DNA of 47,805 nucleotides from Bacillus sp. E(2018) (GCF_005503015.1 NZ_SCOL01000010.1:1-47805); one strand, 5' to 3'. Counted from the stretch's first letter, positions 6,736-18,223 are shown. Notes: generated by a model not told the origin, from the letters alone. A program made the numbers and translations.

Positions 6736-7488
6736 TTATTCCGTTTTATCTTCATATTCTACATGAAAGAGATAGAGTCCGTTTGCTGGAGCTGTTTTTC
6801 CAGCGAGCGCACGGTCTTGGCCTTGTATAATTCCTGAGATCTCATGGGGTTTGAGCTTCCCTTGTCCCACTTCTAAAAGGGTACCAACAAGAATGCGAAC
6901 CATGTTATATAAAAAACCACTGCCTCTTACCTTCAGCGTTAGTACGTTCCCCTCTTCTACAACACCCAAAGCAAAAATCGTTCGAATTTTATCTTCCACT
7001 TCCGACTTTGCTGATGAAAATGAGGTAAAGTCATGTGTACCTAAAAATAACGATGCAGCTTGCTTCATATCCTCTACGTTTAAAGAATAGGGAAAATGAA
7101 ACAACTGATTTCTTTGAAACACATCTGGTTGCTTACTTCTTAAAATTTTATAATGATACTCTTTACCTGTTGCAGAGAAACGAGAATGAAACGAATCACT
7201 GACCATCTCTACGTCTTTTATTAGAATATCATTCGGAAGCATCGCATTCAATGCCTTCCCCCAAGCTTCAGAAGGAATCTCCATCGGCGTATCAAAATGA
7301 AACACTTGTCCGATGGCATGAACACCTGCATCCGTGCGTCCTGAGGCATAGATTCCTACAGGTTCCCCTTTGTGCATCTTTTGCAGGACGGCCTGAATCG
7401 TTCCTTGCACCGTTCTGCCGCTAGGCTGTATTTGGTATCCGGCAAACTCTGTACCGTCATAGGCTACGGTTACTTTCATACGAGCCAT
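6736..7488 (-). CDS. truA: tRNA pseudouridine(38-40) synthase TruA
   Basis: A 250-residue protein from ATG 7488, with AGGAG seven bases upstream; a TTG two codons earlier is the alternative. The catalytic aspartate lies in GRTDAGVHA (about Asp53). TruA isomerises uridines 38-40 in the anticodon stem-loop of many tRNAs. It follows ecfT by 13 bases and is the last gene of the ecfA1-ecfA2-ecfT-truA cluster, as in B. subtilis. Confidence 0.96.
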   Translation of the reverse strand: MARMKVTVAYDGTEFAGYQIQPSGRTVQGTIQAVLQKMHKGEPVGIYASGRTDAGVHAIGQVFHFDTPMEIPSEAWGKALNAMLPNDILIKDVEMVSDSFHSRFSATGKEYHYKILRSKQPDVFQRNQLFHFPYSLNVEDMKQAASLFLGTHDFTSFSSAKSEVEDKIRTIFALGVVEEGNVLTLKVRGSGFLYNMVRILVGTLLEVGQGKLKPHEISGIIQGQDRALAGKTAPANGLYLFHVEYEDKTE

Positions 7489-7501
7489 GTTCAATCTCCT
7501 T

Positions 7502-8299
7502 TTAATTGCGTAATAAGAATAGCGTAAGAGTCAGCAATGCTAGTAAAAGCAAAGCAAACGTATCACGCTGATGCCACTCTAGCGCACGAAGTCGCGTTCT
7601 GCCTTCACCGCCGCGGTATCCTCTCGCTTCCATCGCAAGAGCGAGTTCTTCAGCCCGCTTAAACGATGATACGAATAACGGTACTAATAACGGTACAAAA
7701 GCCTTTGCTCGTTCTTTGATCGGTCCGCTCGTGAAATCAGCACCACGTGCCATCTGTGCTTTCATGATCTTTTCCGTCTCTTGTAAGAGAGTAGGAATGA
7801 ATCTAAGTGAGATTGACATCATTAATGCAAATTCATGAACAGGGAGTTTCCACTTTTTTAATGGTCCCAATAAGTGCTCCAACCCGTCAGTAATATCGAT
7901 CGGTGTTGTTGTTAAAGTCAAAAGTGAAGTCATCATAACAAGGAGTAAAAGCCTTAAGGCAATGAAGATCCCTTGTATCACTCCGCCTTCGTAAATTTCA
8001 AGGAAGCCAGCTTTATAAAGCAGGTCGCCTTCTTTTGTTAAGAAAATATGCAAAAGCATCGTAAACACGACCAGTAAAAGAATCGGCTTTAATCCTTTAT
8101 ATAAAAAACGAAATGGAACTTTTGACAAACTGATTGTTACTGCCGTAAAAGCGATCAATACACCATAAGTCACCCAGTTGTTCGCTAAAAAGACGATGAA
8201 CAAATAAAAGAAGGCAGCGATAAGCTTCGAACGTGAATCCATTCGATGAAGGGGAGAGGAAGCTGGATAATACTGCCCGATGATCACATTCTGCAGCAT
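7502..8299 (-). CDS. ecfT: ECF transporter transmembrane protein EcfT
   Basis: A 265-residue integral membrane protein with about five to six hydrophobic segments. The cytosolic loop contains the Ala-Arg-Gly signatures typical of EcfT ([10 protein letters not shown] and [10 protein letters not shown]), which form the coupling helices that contact the two ATPases. EcfT joins EcfA1/A2 to exchangeable substrate-binding S components for vitamins or metals; none of these is encoded here, so this is a group II (shared) ECF module. It lies one base downstream of ecfA2. Confidence 0.95.
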   Translation of the reverse strand: MLQNVIIGQYYPASSPLHRMDSRSKLIAAFFYLFIVFLANNWVTYGVLIAFTAVTISLSKVPFRFLYKGLKPILLLVVFTMLLHIFLTKEGDLLYKAGFLEIYEGGVIQGIFIALRLLLLVMMTSLLTLTTTPIDITDGLEHLLGPLKKWKLPVHEFALMMSISLRFIPTLLQETEKIMKAQMARGADFTSGPIKERAKAFVPLLVPLFVSSFKRAEELALAMEARGYRGGEGRTRLRALEWHQRDTFALLLLALLTLTLFLLRN

Positions 8300-8300
8300 A

Positions 8301-9167
8301 TTAGTTCCCCCTCTTCTTCAGACTCTGACTAACTTGTTTAGCCAGCTCTTCTATTGTAAACTTCGTTAAAGCAAGATGAAGACCCGACTTCTCGTTCCAC
8401 TTTTGTAAAAATTGAACGGTCTCTGGCACATCTAATCCCGCTTTCTGGAGAGCTTCTCGCTCACTAAAGATCTCAGTCGGCTTACCATGCAGATACAGTT
8501 CACCTTTATGCATGACAGCAATCTCATCCGCGTATCTCGACGCATCCTCCATACTGTGAGTAACAAGTATGGTCGTGAGATTGTTTCTCTCATGCAGAGA
8601 ATAGAACAGCTCCATAATCTCAACACGCCCAGCTGGATCTAGACCTGCTGTAGGCTCGTCCAAGATCAACACTTCGGGATTCATAGCAAGGACACCCGCG
8701 ATCGCCACCCGGCGCATCTGACCACCGCTTAAGTCAAAGGGAGACTTCTGCAGGACACTCTCGGGAAGCCCAACCATCTCAATCACTTTAGCAGCTGTGA
8801 GTCGAGCTGTTTCCTCAGACACACCAAAATTCCGCGGACCGAACATAATATCTTTTTCTACTGTTTCTTCAAACAGCTGATGTTCAGGATACTGAAAAAC
8901 AATCCCGGCTTTTTTTCGAAGTGATTTTAAATCTTGCTTCTTACCGCCAGCTTTAAGTTCAGTACTGCCCATCTTTATCGAACCAGCAGAAGGCTTTAAC
9001 AGCCCGTTAAGATGTTGGATAAGCGTGGACTTTCCAGAGCCGGTATGCCCGATCAAAGCAAGGAATGTACCATCCGTGATGTCGAGGTTAATATCGTGCA
9101 GGGCACGCCTCTCAAACGGAGTTCCCTCCATGTATCTATGCTCTAGACGGTTTATGCTAATTTCCAT
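8301..9167 (-). CDS. ecfA2: ECF transporter ATPase EcfA2
   Basis: A 288-residue ABC ATPase: Walker [10 protein letters not shown] (about 40-48), Q-loop in VFQYPEHQ, signature LSGGQ (about 147-151), Walker [11 protein letters not shown] and switch histidine in VTHSMED. It overlaps ecfA1 by 16 bases, implying translational coupling. It forms a heterodimer with EcfA1 to drive ECF-type uptake through EcfT. Confidence 0.96.
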   Translation of the reverse strand: MEISINRLEHRYMEGTPFERRALHDINLDITDGTFLALIGHTGSGKSTLIQHLNGLLKPSAGSIKMGSTELKAGGKKQDLKSLRKKAGIVFQYPEHQLFEETVEKDIMFGPRNFGVSEETARLTAAKVIEMVGLPESVLQKSPFDLSGGQMRRVAIAGVLAMNPEVLILDEPTAGLDPAGRVEIMELFYSLHERNNLTTILVTHSMEDASRYADEIAVMHKGELYLHGKPTEIFSEREALQKAGLDVPETVQFLQKWNEKSGLHLALTKFTIEELAKQVSQSLKKRGN

Positions 9168-9982
9168 AATGCATTCACCAGCTCTTCCTGCGTTAAATAG
9201 CTTTTATCAAGCTCCACACCTTGTTGGCGAAGAGCCTCACTTAACTTTAGTGAAAACGGTAAATCCAGACCGGCCGATTTCAAAAGTTCACGCTGCTGAA
9301 AAATGTCTTCAGGTACGCCTTCAGCTGCTTTCTCTCCCATTTTCATGACGACAACTCTGTCTGCACTTAGCGCTTCCTCTAAATCATGAGTGATGGAAAT
9401 GACAGTGATGCCTTCTTGTTTATTCAGTTCGCGCACGGTATCGATCACTTCAATCCTACCGATCGGATCAAGCATGGATGTTGCCTCATCTAATACGATA
9501 ACAGAAGGTTTCTGCGCCAATATTCCAGCAATCGCTACTCTTTGTTTCTGACCACCGGATAACTGATGAGGTTCCTGGTTTAAGAAAGCTTCCATTCCCA
9601 CTCTTGCTACACTTTCATTGATACGCTTAACCATCTCTTCACGCGGAACTCCAAAATTCTCTAGACCAAACGCAATATCATCTTGTACACTCGTTCCTAC
9701 AAATTGGTTATCAGGATTTTGAAAAACCATCCCTACAAGTCTTCTCACTTCCCAAATGTCGTCAGGAAGGCCTGTCGTGTACTGTGAGACATATACAGCA
9801 CCTTCACTAGGCAATAACAGTCCGTTGAGCATTTTTGCCAACGTGGACTTCCCAGAGCCGTTATGGCCCACGATCGAAAGCCATTCCCCTTTGTGCACGT
9901 CTAGCGTTACACCTTTAAGTGTAGGTGTCTCTTCTCCCGGATAATTAAAGGTCACATCTTTAACGGTAATGATGTTTTCCAT
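9152..9982 (-). CDS. ecfA1: ECF transporter ATPase EcfA1
   Basis: A 276-residue ABC ATPase: Walker A GHNGSGKST (39-47), VFQNPDNQ Q-loop, LSGGQKQR signature, Walker B VIVLDEATSM with the catalytic glutamate, and SITHDLEEA switch histidine. AGGAGG precedes the ATG by seven bases. It is the first gene of the ecf-truA cluster; the 317-base spacer before it holds repeat copy A and the rplQ terminator. No convincing promoter was identified for this cluster. Confidence 0.96.
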   Translation of the reverse strand: MENIITVKDVTFNYPGEETPTLKGVTLDVHKGEWLSIVGHNGSGKSTLAKMLNGLLLPSEGAVYVSQYTTGLPDDIWEVRRLVGMVFQNPDNQFVGTSVQDDIAFGLENFGVPREEMVKRINESVARVGMEAFLNQEPHQLSGGQKQRVAIAGILAQKPSVIVLDEATSMLDPIGRIEVIDTVRELNKQEGITVISITHDLEEALSADRVVVMKMGEKAAEGVPEDIFQQRELLKSAGLDLPFSLKLSEALRQQGVELDKSYLTQEELVNALWKLA

Positions 9983-10085
9983 GTGACATCCTCCTCTTAA
10001 CTGCTGCTCATTCTAAGCTGCTCTCTGCTCGAAATTAGTCTTTAATAAAAATGTTACTTTCAAAAAGTTTGAGCTTCATTGACTA

Positions 10086-10212
10086 GTTGATTGGAGCGCA
10101 AGGTGCGAGACTCCTGCGGGAGAAGCGGTCAGGTGAGACCCTTAAGGGCGCAAAGCGGCAAGGGGCTCACCGCCTGCCCCGCGGAAAGCGAGCACCTGGA
10201 GCGCAAATCAAC
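10086..10212 (+). repeat. ~127-bp structured intergenic repeat, copy A
   Basis: The element runs from GTTGATTGGAGCG to GCGCAAATCAAC, with 7-base terminal inverted repeats (GTTGATT/AATCAAC). Inner complementary segments include GGTGC/GCACC, CCTGCGGG/CCCCGCGG, GGTGAG/CTCACC and the apical CCCTT (10139-10143)/AAGGG (10160-10164). The whole can fold as one long imperfect hairpin. It occupies the ecfA1-rplQ spacer, with the genes on the opposite strand. Three further copies are in this window. It is far more GC-rich than the surrounding spacer. Confidence 0.92.
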
Positions 10213-10244
10213 CTTTCGAAAATCTACTCGAATTTTCGATAAAA

Positions 10245-10288
10245 TAAAAAAGGGCAAGATTGTCATTGAAGACTTGATCCCGCCCTTT
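10245..10288 (-). terminator. Terminator at the end of the S10-spc-alpha array
   Basis: After the rplQ stop, minus-strand AAAGGGCGGGATC... pairs imperfectly with ...GATTGTC/CTTGCCCTTT and is followed by TTTTTTATTTT. It is the last hairpin before repeat copy A. Confidence 0.7.
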
Positions 10289-10299
10289 CATACGTTTTA

Positions 10300-10662
10300 T
10301 TAAACTAATTCAATGATAACCATTGGTGCACCATCACCACGGCGAGGGCCGATTTTTGCGATGCGAGTGTAACCACCGTTACGCTCTGCATAGCGAGGTG
10401 CAAGATCACTGAAAAGCTTTTGTAGAGATCTTTGTCCAGACTCAGCGTCTGCTACTTCGTTACGAAGGAACGATGCAGCTTGACGGCGAGCATGAAGGTC
10501 TCCACGCTTACCAAGCGTAATCATTTTCTCAGCAAATTTACGAACTTCTTTTGCACGTGCTTCTGTAGTTTCAATACGCTCGTTGATGATTAAATCAGTA
10601 GCTAAATCACGAAGCATTGCTTTACGAACCGCAGATACACGACCTAACTTTTGGTATCCCAT
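10300..10662 (-). CDS. rplQ: 50S ribosomal protein L17
   Basis: A 120-residue bacterial L17, standard length, beginning MGYQKLGR. It binds 23S rRNA near the exit tunnel. It is the final gene of the array, 58 bases after rpoA, with an AGGAGGG site before its ATG. Confidence 0.98.
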   Translation of the reverse strand: MGYQKLGRVSAVRKAMLRDLATDLIINERIETTEARAKEVRKFAEKMITLGKRGDLHARRQAASFLRNEVADAESGQRSLQKLFSDLAPRYAERNGGYTRIAKIGPRRGDGAPMVIIELV

Positions 10663-10720
10663 GCTTGTATTCCCTCCTCTGCGCGTTTCTCTCTCGTCTT
10701 GAAAAAGCGCGTATTACGAA

Positions 10721-11665
10721 TTAATCGTCAGCGCGTAATGAAAGACCTAGCTCTTCAAGTTTCTCTTGAACTTCTTCAAGAGATTTCTTTCCAAGGTTGC
10801 GTACTTTCATCATGTCTTCTTCAGACTTATTCGCAAGTTCTTGAACTGTATTAATGCCAGCACGCTTTAGGCAGTTATAAGAACGAACAGAAAGATCAAG
10901 TTCTTCGATCGTCATCTCAAGTACTTTTTCTTTTTGGTCTTCTTCTTTTTCTACCATAATCTCAGCGTTCTGAGCTTGATCTGTTAAGCCAACAAAAATG
11001 TTTAAATGTTCGCTAATGATCTTCGCACCAAGAGAAACTGCTTCCTCTGGACGAATGCTCCCATCTGTCCATACATCAAGCGTTAGCTTATCATAGTTTG
11101 TTACTTGTCCTACACGAGTGTTTTCCACTTGATAGTTTACACGTGAAATTGGCGTGTAAATTGAATCAACAGGAATTACTCCGATTGGCAGGTCTTCGCG
11201 TTTATTGCCTTCTGCCTGTACATAACCACGACCACGTTTCGCATGAAGCTTCATTTGGAAATGAGCTCCTTTTGCTAGTGTTGCGATATGAAGATCCGGG
11301 TTAAGGACTTCAACATCGCTGTCATGCGTAATGTCGCCAGCTGTTACAACACCGTCACCTTGTACATCGATTTCAAGTGTCTTCTCTTCATCAGAGTAAA
11401 TCTTCATTGCAAGTTTCTTTAAGTTTAAGATGATGGTTGTAACATCTTCAACTACACCTTCAACTGTAGAGAACTCATGCAATACGCCATTAATCTGAAT
11501 AGATGTAACTGCTGCACCAGGTAGTGAGGACAACAAGATACGACGCAAGGAGTTGCCTAGTGTAGTCCCGTATCCACGTTCAAGTGGTTCAACAACAAAC
11601 TTTCCGTATGTGGCATCGTCGCTGATTTCAACCGTCTCAATTCTTGGCTTTTCGATTTCGATCAT
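10721..11665 (-). CDS. rpoA: RNA polymerase alpha subunit
   Basis: A 314-residue alpha subunit: N-terminal dimerisation and beta/beta'-binding domain (about 1-228, with the [13 protein letters not shown] assembly motif), linker rich in Glu/Lys, and C-terminal domain (about 245-310) with the helix-hairpin-helix that binds UP elements ([11 protein letters not shown]). It follows rpsK after a 143-base spacer that contains a strong hairpin. Confidence 0.98.
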   Translation of the reverse strand: MIEIEKPRIETVEISDDATYGKFVVEPLERGYGTTLGNSLRRILLSSLPGAAVTSIQINGVLHEFSTVEGVVEDVTTIILNLKKLAMKIYSDEEKTLEIDVQGDGVVTAGDITHDSDVEVLNPDLHIATLAKGAHFQMKLHAKRGRGYVQAEGNKREDLPIGVIPVDSIYTPISRVNYQVENTRVGQVTNYDKLTLDVWTDGSIRPEEAVSLGAKIISEHLNIFVGLTDQAQNAEIMVEKEEDQKEKVLEMTIEELDLSVRSYNCLKRAGINTVQELANKSEEDMMKVRNLGKKSLEEVQEKLEELGLSLRADD

Positions 11666-11696
11666 TCAACTGAACCCTCCTTCAAACGTCGAATCT

Positions 11697-11716
11697 CGGC
11701 TGGAGGTTTCCAGCCG
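11697..11716 (-). other. Stem-loop in the rpoA leader
   Basis: CGGCTGG and CCAGCCG form a perfect 7-bp GC-rich stem with a six-base loop, about 30 bases upstream of the rpoA ATG. No T-run follows on the minus strand, so it is not an intrinsic terminator. Possible roles are RNA stability, processing or translational control. Confidence 0.65.
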
Positions 11717-11808
11717 AAATTCCCCATAGGCATTCCGACTTATCATTTACCAAAACTTTCACTATAACCATTATAGACAAGTTATAGAAATATATACCGT
11801 GTATATTG

Positions 11809-12204
11809 TTACACGCGACGGCGTTTTGGCGGGCGGCAACCGTTGTGAGGTACAGGAGTAACGTCACGAATAGCTGTTACTTCTAAGCCTACCGCTTGAA
11901 GGGCACGGATTGCTGCTTCACGTCCAGCACCAGGTCCTTTAACGGATACTTCCAACGTTTTCATACCATGTTCCATTGCAGTTTTACCAGCTGTTTCAGC
12001 TGCCATTTGTGCTGCGAACGGAGTAGACTTACGAGAACCTTTAAATCCTAGGTGACCAGCAGTCGCCCAAGAGATTGCGTTCCCGTGCGTGTCAGTGATC
12101 GTAATGATCGTGTTGTTGAATGTAGAACGGATATGTGCTACGCCGACTTCAACATTCTTTTTGACACGACGTTTACGTGTATTAGTCTTACGTGCTTTTG
12201 CCAT
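11809..12204 (-). CDS. rpsK: 30S ribosomal protein S11
   Basis: A 131-residue S11 with the conserved C-terminal region ([18 protein letters not shown]). S11 sits on the 30S platform, near the mRNA exit. It follows rpsM after 20 bases. Confidence 0.98.
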   Translation of the reverse strand: MAKARKTNTRKRRVKKNVEVGVAHIRSTFNNTIITITDTHGNAISWATAGHLGFKGSRKSTPFAAQMAAETAGKTAMEHGMKTLEVSVKGPGAGREAAIRALQAVGLEVTAIRDVTPVPHNGCRPPKRRRV

Positions 12205-12224
12205 TTAGAGTTTACCTCCTTTAC

Positions 12225-12590
12225 TTACTTTTTCTTATTCGCTACTGTACGACGAGGTCCTTTACGAGTACGGGAGTTGTTCTTCGTGTTTTGACCACGT
12301 ACTGGTAATCCACGACGATGACGAACACCACGATATGCTCCGATCTCGATTAGACGCTTGATGTTTAGTGATACTTCACGACGAAGGTCACCTTCAACTT
12401 TGTGTCCATCGATGACTTCGCGGATTTTATTTAATTCATCTTCAGTAAGATCACGAACGCGTGTATCTTCAGAAACTCCAGCTCCAGCAAGAATTTGCTG
12501 TGCTTTTGTTTTACCGATACCGAAGATGTATGTTAAAGAGATTACTACTCGCTTATCACGAGGAATATCTACACCTGCAACACGTGCCAT
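12225..12590 (-). CDS. rpsM: 30S ribosomal protein S13
   Basis: A 121-residue S13 with the helix-hairpin-helix region near residues 14-30 ([11 protein letters not shown]) and a basic C-terminal tail reaching the P-site tRNA. Standard length; it lies 21 bases downstream of rpmJ. Confidence 0.98.
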   Translation of the reverse strand: MARVAGVDIPRDKRVVISLTYIFGIGKTKAQQILAGAGVSEDTRVRDLTEDELNKIREVIDGHKVEGDLRREVSLNIKRLIEIGAYRGVRHRRGLPVRGQNTKNNSRTRKGPRRTVANKKK

Positions 12591-12611
12591 AATTTTTGCA
12601 CCTCCTGTATA

Positions 12612-12728
<117 letters not shown>

Positions 12729-12760
12729 TTATAACCTCCTTATGTCACGGAGTACATTGA

Positions 12761-12979
12761 TTATTTAAAACGATACGTTATACGACCACGTGATAAGTCA
12801 TACGGAGACAATTCTACGGTTACTTTATCCCCTGGAAGAATTCGAATGTAGTGCATACGAATCTTTCCAGAAACGTGCGCTAGAACTTTGTGTCCGTTTT
12901 CTAGTTCAACACGAAACATGGCGTTCGGAAGAGGTTCAATTACTGTACCTTCGACCTCAATAACATCATCTTTAGCCAT
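12761..12979 (-). CDS. infA: Translation initiation factor IF-1
   Basis: A 72-residue S1-like OB-fold protein, full length, starting [13 protein letters not shown]-1 occupies the 30S A site during initiation. Its start overlaps the end of the upstream KOW gene by eight bases, so the two are probably translationally coupled. Confidence 0.98.
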   Translation of the reverse strand: MAKDDVIEVEGTVIEPLPNAMFRVELENGHKVLAHVSGKIRMHYIRILPGDKVTVELSPYDLSRGRITYRFK

Positions 12980-13295
12980 CGACTTGATCTCCCTTCTTCA
13001 GAGCAATGACTTTCTCGTCGGAAAACTTCGCTACTGCATAACGCAATTTGCCATTGGTTACACGACCTGTTTCAAGAATGCTTTTAACAACTTCCGGAGA
13101 AGTAAAATCCAGCAGTTCTAAGTGGTTTAGGTTCTTGCGCTTGGCTCGATCAAACTTTCTCTTGTCACCATCTGCTACGAGGACGAAACGCCCATCGAGA
13201 ATACCGACAATCACACCTAACCGATCTGCGTCTCTTCCTTTTAGTATCCGAACTAGTTGACCTATGCTCGGTACCGAATCAGATTCGCTTACCAT
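12972..13295 (-). CDS. KOW-domain RNA-binding protein (L14e-like, YbzG family)
   Basis: A 107-residue protein with a KOW motif near residues 13-40 ([19 protein letters not shown]) followed by a basic [15 protein letters not shown] segment. This is the L14e/KOW family found between map and infA in Firmicutes (ybzG in B. subtilis). Its position in the spc operon and its basic character suggest a ribosome-associated RNA-binding role; the exact target is not known to me. AGGTGATG lies just before the ATG. Confidence 0.85.
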   Translation of the reverse strand: MVSESDSVPSIGQLVRILKGRDADRLGVIVGILDGRFVLVADGDKRKFDRAKRKNLNHLELLDFTSPEVVKSILETGRVTNGKLRYAVAKFSDEKVIALKKGDQVDG

Positions 13296-13309
13296 CTCAT
13301 CACCTTCAC

Positions 13310-14706
<1,397 letters not shown>

Positions 14707-14740
14707 CTAATCCCTCCATAAATCACAATCGTCTTTTTTT

Positions 14741-14776
14741 AAGAGCATGTGGGAAGATGAATCTTCCCGTGCTCTT
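14741..14776 (-). other. Strong stem-loop in the secY-adk spacer, no U-tract
   Basis: GGGAAGAT/ATCTTCCC and AAGAGCA/TGCTCTT stack into a ~15-bp stem with a two-base loop and a small internal asymmetry. On the transcribed minus strand it is followed by AAAAAAA rather than U, so it is not a classical terminator. It lies between two essential genes of one operon. Confidence 0.75.
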
Positions 14777-16076
14777 ATTTTATGAAGCCTTTGTAGTGTC
14801 GCTTGATCAGCTGACTCTCAATTTGCTTCATGGTGTCTAATGCCACACCTACAACAATCAGCAAGCTTGTTCCACCAATTTGAATGGCTGGCGGAAGGTT
14901 CAAACCTGGAATTGCTGTAAAGACAACTGGCAGGACTGCAATTGCAGCCAGGAATAGAGATCCAACAAATGTTAATCGATACAGAATTCTTGTTATATAA
15001 GTTTGAGTGTTAGCTCCTGGACGAATGCCAGGAATGTATCCACCCTGCTTCTTTAAGTTTTCCGCCATTTGCTCCGGATTTACTTGGATGAACGTATAGA
15101 AATACGAGAATCCAATTATAAGGAGCGCATATATAATCATTCCGACTGGTTTCGTGTAGTCAAACGTGTTGATAATCCAAGTCGTAACATCATTCTGTCC
15201 GAAGAAGCCGGCAACAGTTCTTGGCGTGATGATCAAGGAAATCGCGAAGATAACCGGGATAACACCTGCTGCGTTAACTTTAATCGGTAGATGAGTTGAC
15301 TGGCCGCCAACAGGCTTTGTTCCAACGACTCGCTTTGCATACTGAATCGGGATTTTCCGAACACCTTGTTGAATAAAGATAACACCCATAATAATGAGTA
15401 CAATCGCAAGAGCAAGCAGTACAATCGTTACAATATGCATGAATAACTGATCGTTACCACCTTCAAATTGCGTTGTGAAAAGCTGGTTAACTGCTGTAGG
15501 AATAGCTGCGGCAATCCCCGCAAAAATCAGAACTGAAATTCCGTTTCCAATCCCCTTAAGGGTAATCTGCTCACCTAACCACATTAAGAATGCAGTACCT
15601 GCAGTTAAAACTAACGCGATAAAAAGATACGTAGACATACTAGGGTTTTGAATAAGTCCTGGGAAAAGATTGTTAAAACCGATAGACATACCGATTGCCT
15701 GGATAAAACCAAGAACAATAGTTCCATAACGAGTGAACTGAGCTAATTTCTTACGCCCAACTTCACCTTGCTTACTCCACTCCGTAAATTTAGGAACAAC
15801 GTCCATCTGCAGAAGCTGCACGATGATCGATGCTGTAATATACGGCATGATACCCATAGCGAAAATGGAGAAGTTCTGTAAAGCTCCACCGCCAAACGTA
15901 TTCAAAAAACCAAAAATGTTAGCACTGTCGCCTGTACTGAATTTCAGCACATCGCGATTTACGCCTGGTACTGGGATAAATGTTCCTAAACGGAACACTA
16001 CCAGCATAGCAAGTGTAAACAATATCTTGTTTCTCAGATCACCCACACGCATAATGTTGGAGATTGTCTGGAACAT
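14775..16076 (-). CDS. secY: Protein translocase subunit SecY
   Basis: A 433-residue polytopic membrane protein with ten expected transmembrane segments, the plug/pore-ring region near residues 60-85 and the cytosolic loop containing RRVVGT-type KRVVGTKPVGGQ. It forms the translocation channel with SecE (encoded at 42.3 kb) and SecG. Its ATG overlaps the rplO stop by one base (TAATG). Confidence 0.98.
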   Translation of the reverse strand: MFQTISNIMRVGDLRNKILFTLAMLVVFRLGTFIPVPGVNRDVLKFSTGDSANIFGFLNTFGGGALQNFSIFAMGIMPYITASIIVQLLQMDVVPKFTEWSKQGEVGRKKLAQFTRYGTIVLGFIQAIGMSIGFNNLFPGLIQNPSMSTYLFIALVLTAGTAFLMWLGEQITLKGIGNGISVLIFAGIAAAIPTAVNQLFTTQFEGGNDQLFMHIVTIVLLALAIVLIIMGVIFIQQGVRKIPIQYAKRVVGTKPVGGQSTHLPIKVNAAGVIPVIFAISLIITPRTVAGFFGQNDVTTWIINTFDYTKPVGMIIYALLIIGFSYFYTFIQVNPEQMAENLKKQGGYIPGIRPGANTQTYITRILYRLTFVGSLFLAAIAVLPVVFTAIPGLNLPPAIQIGGTSLLIVVGVALDTMKQIESQLIKRHYKGFIK

Positions 16077-16516
16077 TAGATCACCTCAGTAGTTCCGCCC
16101 GCTGCTTCAATTGCTTCTTTAGCAGAAACAGAGAATTTGTGCGCCTTAACTGTAAGCTTAGCTTCTAACTTGCCATTTCCTAGAACTTTGATTCCGTTTT
16201 TAAGACTGCTAACTACTCCTGTTTCGATAAGAAGTTCCGGAGTAACTACTGTGCCCTCTTCAAAACGAACTAGCTTCTCAAGATTTACAACTGCATACTC
16301 TTTACGAGTAGGGTTTGTGAATCCGCGTTTCGGTAAACGACGTGCTAGTGGATTTTGTCCACCTTCGAATCCAGGTCTAACACCACCGCCTGAACGAGAG
16401 TTTTGACCTTTATGACCACGACCACTTGTTTTACCATTGCCTGATCCGATACCGCGACCTACACGGTTGCGAACTTTACGGGATCCTTCTGATGGCTTCA
16501 ACTCATGAAGTTTCAT
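16076..16516 (-). CDS. rplO: 50S ribosomal protein L15
   Basis: A 146-residue L15 with the Gly/Arg-rich N-terminal extension ([18 protein letters not shown]) that threads into 23S rRNA. Coupled to secY by a one-base overlap; 31 bases after rpmD. Confidence 0.98.
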   Translation of the reverse strand: MKLHELKPSEGSRKVRNRVGRGIGSGNGKTSGRGHKGQNSRSGGGVRPGFEGGQNPLARRLPKRGFTNPTRKEYAVVNLEKLVRFEEGTVVTPELLIETGVVSSLKNGIKVLGNGKLEAKLTVKAHKFSVSAKEAIEAAGGTTEVI

Positions 16517-16547
16517 CTGAGCACCTCCTCATGATTTATTTATCTTA

Positions 16548-16736
16548 TTAAGCTTCTAATTCTTTCACTGTTAAAAGGTGAGACACCTTGTTAACCATAC
16601 CGCGGATAGCCGCGTTATCTTCGTGTACAACCGTCTGGTGCATTTTGCGCAAACCAAGTGTCTTAACAACGATACGTTGGTTTTCAGGACGGCCGATAAC
16701 ACTACGAGTGAGGGTGATTTCTAATTTCTTAGCCAT
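16548..16736 (-). CDS. rpmD: 50S ribosomal protein L30
   Basis: A 62-residue bacterial L30, [20 protein letters not shown] at the start. Standard position between rpsE and rplO, 14 bases after rpsE. Confidence 0.98.
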   Translation of the reverse strand: MAKKLEITLTRSVIGRPENQRIVVKTLGLRKMHQTVVHEDNAAIRGMVNKVSHLLTVKELEA

Positions 16737-16750
16737 CTAAAGTTCCCTCC

Positions 16751-17248
16751 TTAACCTAAAAGCTCTTGTACTGATTTACCGCGAAGTTTCGCAACGTCTT
16801 CAGCACGCTTTAAATTTTTCAAACCTTCGATAGTTGCACGAACCATGTTGATTGGGTTGTTAGATCCAAGTGACTTAGAAAGGATGTCACCTACACCAGC
16901 AAGCTCCAATACTGCACGTACAGGTCCACCAGCAATTACCCCAGTACCTTCAGATGCAGGCTTAAGAAGTACGTTACCTGCTCCAAAGCGTCCAATTACT
17001 TGGTGAGGAATTGTTGTTTTTACGATCGGTACAGTTACTAAGTTTTTCTTAGCATCTTCAATCGCCTTACGGATCGCTTCTGGTACCTCTTGGGCTTTAC
17101 CAGTACCGAATCCAACGTGACCGTTTTTGTCACCAACTACAACTACTGCAGCAAAGCGGAAACGACGTCCACCTTTTACTACCTTAGCTACACGGTTAAC
17201 GGTAACGACGCGTTCTTCAAGTTCAAGTTTGTTAGGGTCGATACGCAT
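16751..17248 (-). CDS. rpsE: 30S ribosomal protein S5
   Basis: A 165-residue S5 with the double-stranded-RNA-binding-like N domain and the spectinomycin-loop region [11 protein letters not shown] intact. No resistance-type deletion is seen. It acts in decoding fidelity. AGGAGGG precedes the ATG; it lies 17 bases after rplR. Confidence 0.98.
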   Translation of the reverse strand: MRIDPNKLELEERVVTVNRVAKVVKGGRRFRFAAVVVVGDKNGHVGFGTGKAQEVPEAIRKAIEDAKKNLVTVPIVKTTIPHQVIGRFGAGNVLLKPASEGTGVIAGGPVRAVLELAGVGDILSKSLGSNNPINMVRATIEGLKNLKRAEDVAKLRGKSVQELLG

Positions 17249-17265
17249 CAGGTTCCCTCCTTCGA

Positions 17266-17628
17266 TTAAAATTCTAACCCAGCTTCACGAGCTGCGTCTG
17301 CTAATGCTTTAATACGTCCGTGATATAAATATCCGCCTCGGTCAAATACTACCGATTTGATTCCTTTTTCAACTGCGCGCTTAGCGATTTCTTGACCAAT
17401 CGCTTTAGCAGCATCTACGTTTCCACCGTTTTCTACACTTACACCTTTATCAAGGGAAGATGCAGATACAATTGTTACACCTGCTTGATCATCGATCAAT
17501 TGAGCATAGATGTGCTTTGTAGAACGGAATACGTTCAAACGAGGACGTTGTGCTGTTCCGCTTACAACGCGGCGAACACGAGCATGTCTTTTCTTACGAG
17601 CGACATTCTTATCTGCTTTCGTGATCAT
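17266..17628 (-). CDS. rplR: 50S ribosomal protein L18
   Basis: A 120-residue L18 from ATG 17628 (MITKADKN...), matching family length; an in-frame ATG three codons upstream would overlap the ribosome binding site. L18 helps dock 5S rRNA into the 50S subunit. It follows rplF after 31 bases. Confidence 0.97.
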   Translation of the reverse strand: MITKADKNVARKKRHARVRRVVSGTAQRPRLNVFRSTKHIYAQLIDDQAGVTIVSASSLDKGVSVENGGNVDAAKAIGQEIAKRAVEKGIKSVVFDRGGYLYHGRIKALADAAREAGLEF

Positions 17629-17659
17629 CCTTTGCACTCCTTTCCGCTACCTAACGGCT

Positions 17660-18199
17660 TTATTTACCAGTTTTACCTTCTTTACGGCGAACGAATTCAC
17701 CTTCGTAACGAATACCTTTACCTTTGTAAGGCTCAGGTGAACGAACTGAACGGATGTTTGCAGCAACTTCACCTACACGTTGCTTGTCAATACCCTTAAC
17801 GATTACCTTCGTGTTAGAAGGTACTTCGATGTCGATTCCTTGCTCAGGAACGATTTCAACAGGATGAGAGTAACCTACGTTAAGTACAAGCTTGTTACCA
17901 GCTTTGGAAGCACGATATCCAACCCCGATAATTTCTAGAGCTCTTTCATAACCGTTAGTTACACCGATAACCATGTTGTTTAGTACGCTACGAGTTGTAC
18001 CATGCAATGCACGGTGCTCTTTGTGGTCGCTCGGGCGTTCCACAGTAATTTCGTTATCTTGAACATTAATCTTAATGTCAGCATTGAATTTGCGAGAAAG
18101 TTCACCTTTAGGGCCTTTTACAGAAACCGTGTTGTCAGTTGCAACATCGATTGTAACGCCACCTGGAACTTCAATCGGTTTGTTACCTACGCGAGACAT
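17660..18199 (-). CDS. rplF: 50S ribosomal protein L6
   Basis: A 179-residue L6 of two similar domains, with the conserved C-terminal signature [11 protein letters not shown]. It sits near the GTPase centre. 24 bases after rpsH with AGGTGTC as ribosome binding site. Confidence 0.98.
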   Translation of the reverse strand: MSRVGNKPIEVPGGVTIDVATDNTVSVKGPKGELSRKFNADIKINVQDNEITVERPSDHKEHRALHGTTRSVLNNMVIGVTNGYERALEIIGVGYRASKAGNKLVLNVGYSHPVEIVPEQGIDIEVPSNTKVIVKGIDKQRVGEVAANIRSVRSPEPYKGKGIRYEGEFVRRKEGKTGK

Positions 18200-18223
18200 G
18201 TTGACACCTCCATTCGCTATTTA

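Noticed and set aside
9983..10085. Promoter for the ecf cluster
   Set aside because: Only TTGAAA with a 20-bp spacer to TAATTT was seen, which is outside normal spacing.
10091..10303. 70-residue open frame on the plus strand with a VRDSCGRSGQVRP-like product
   Set aside because: It lies in repeat copy A and runs into the rplQ terminator. The same peptide appears wherever the repeat is read in this frame.
17392..17799. 135-residue plus-strand frame across rplR and rplF
   Set aside because: Crosses two essential genes on the other strand and has no initiation signal.
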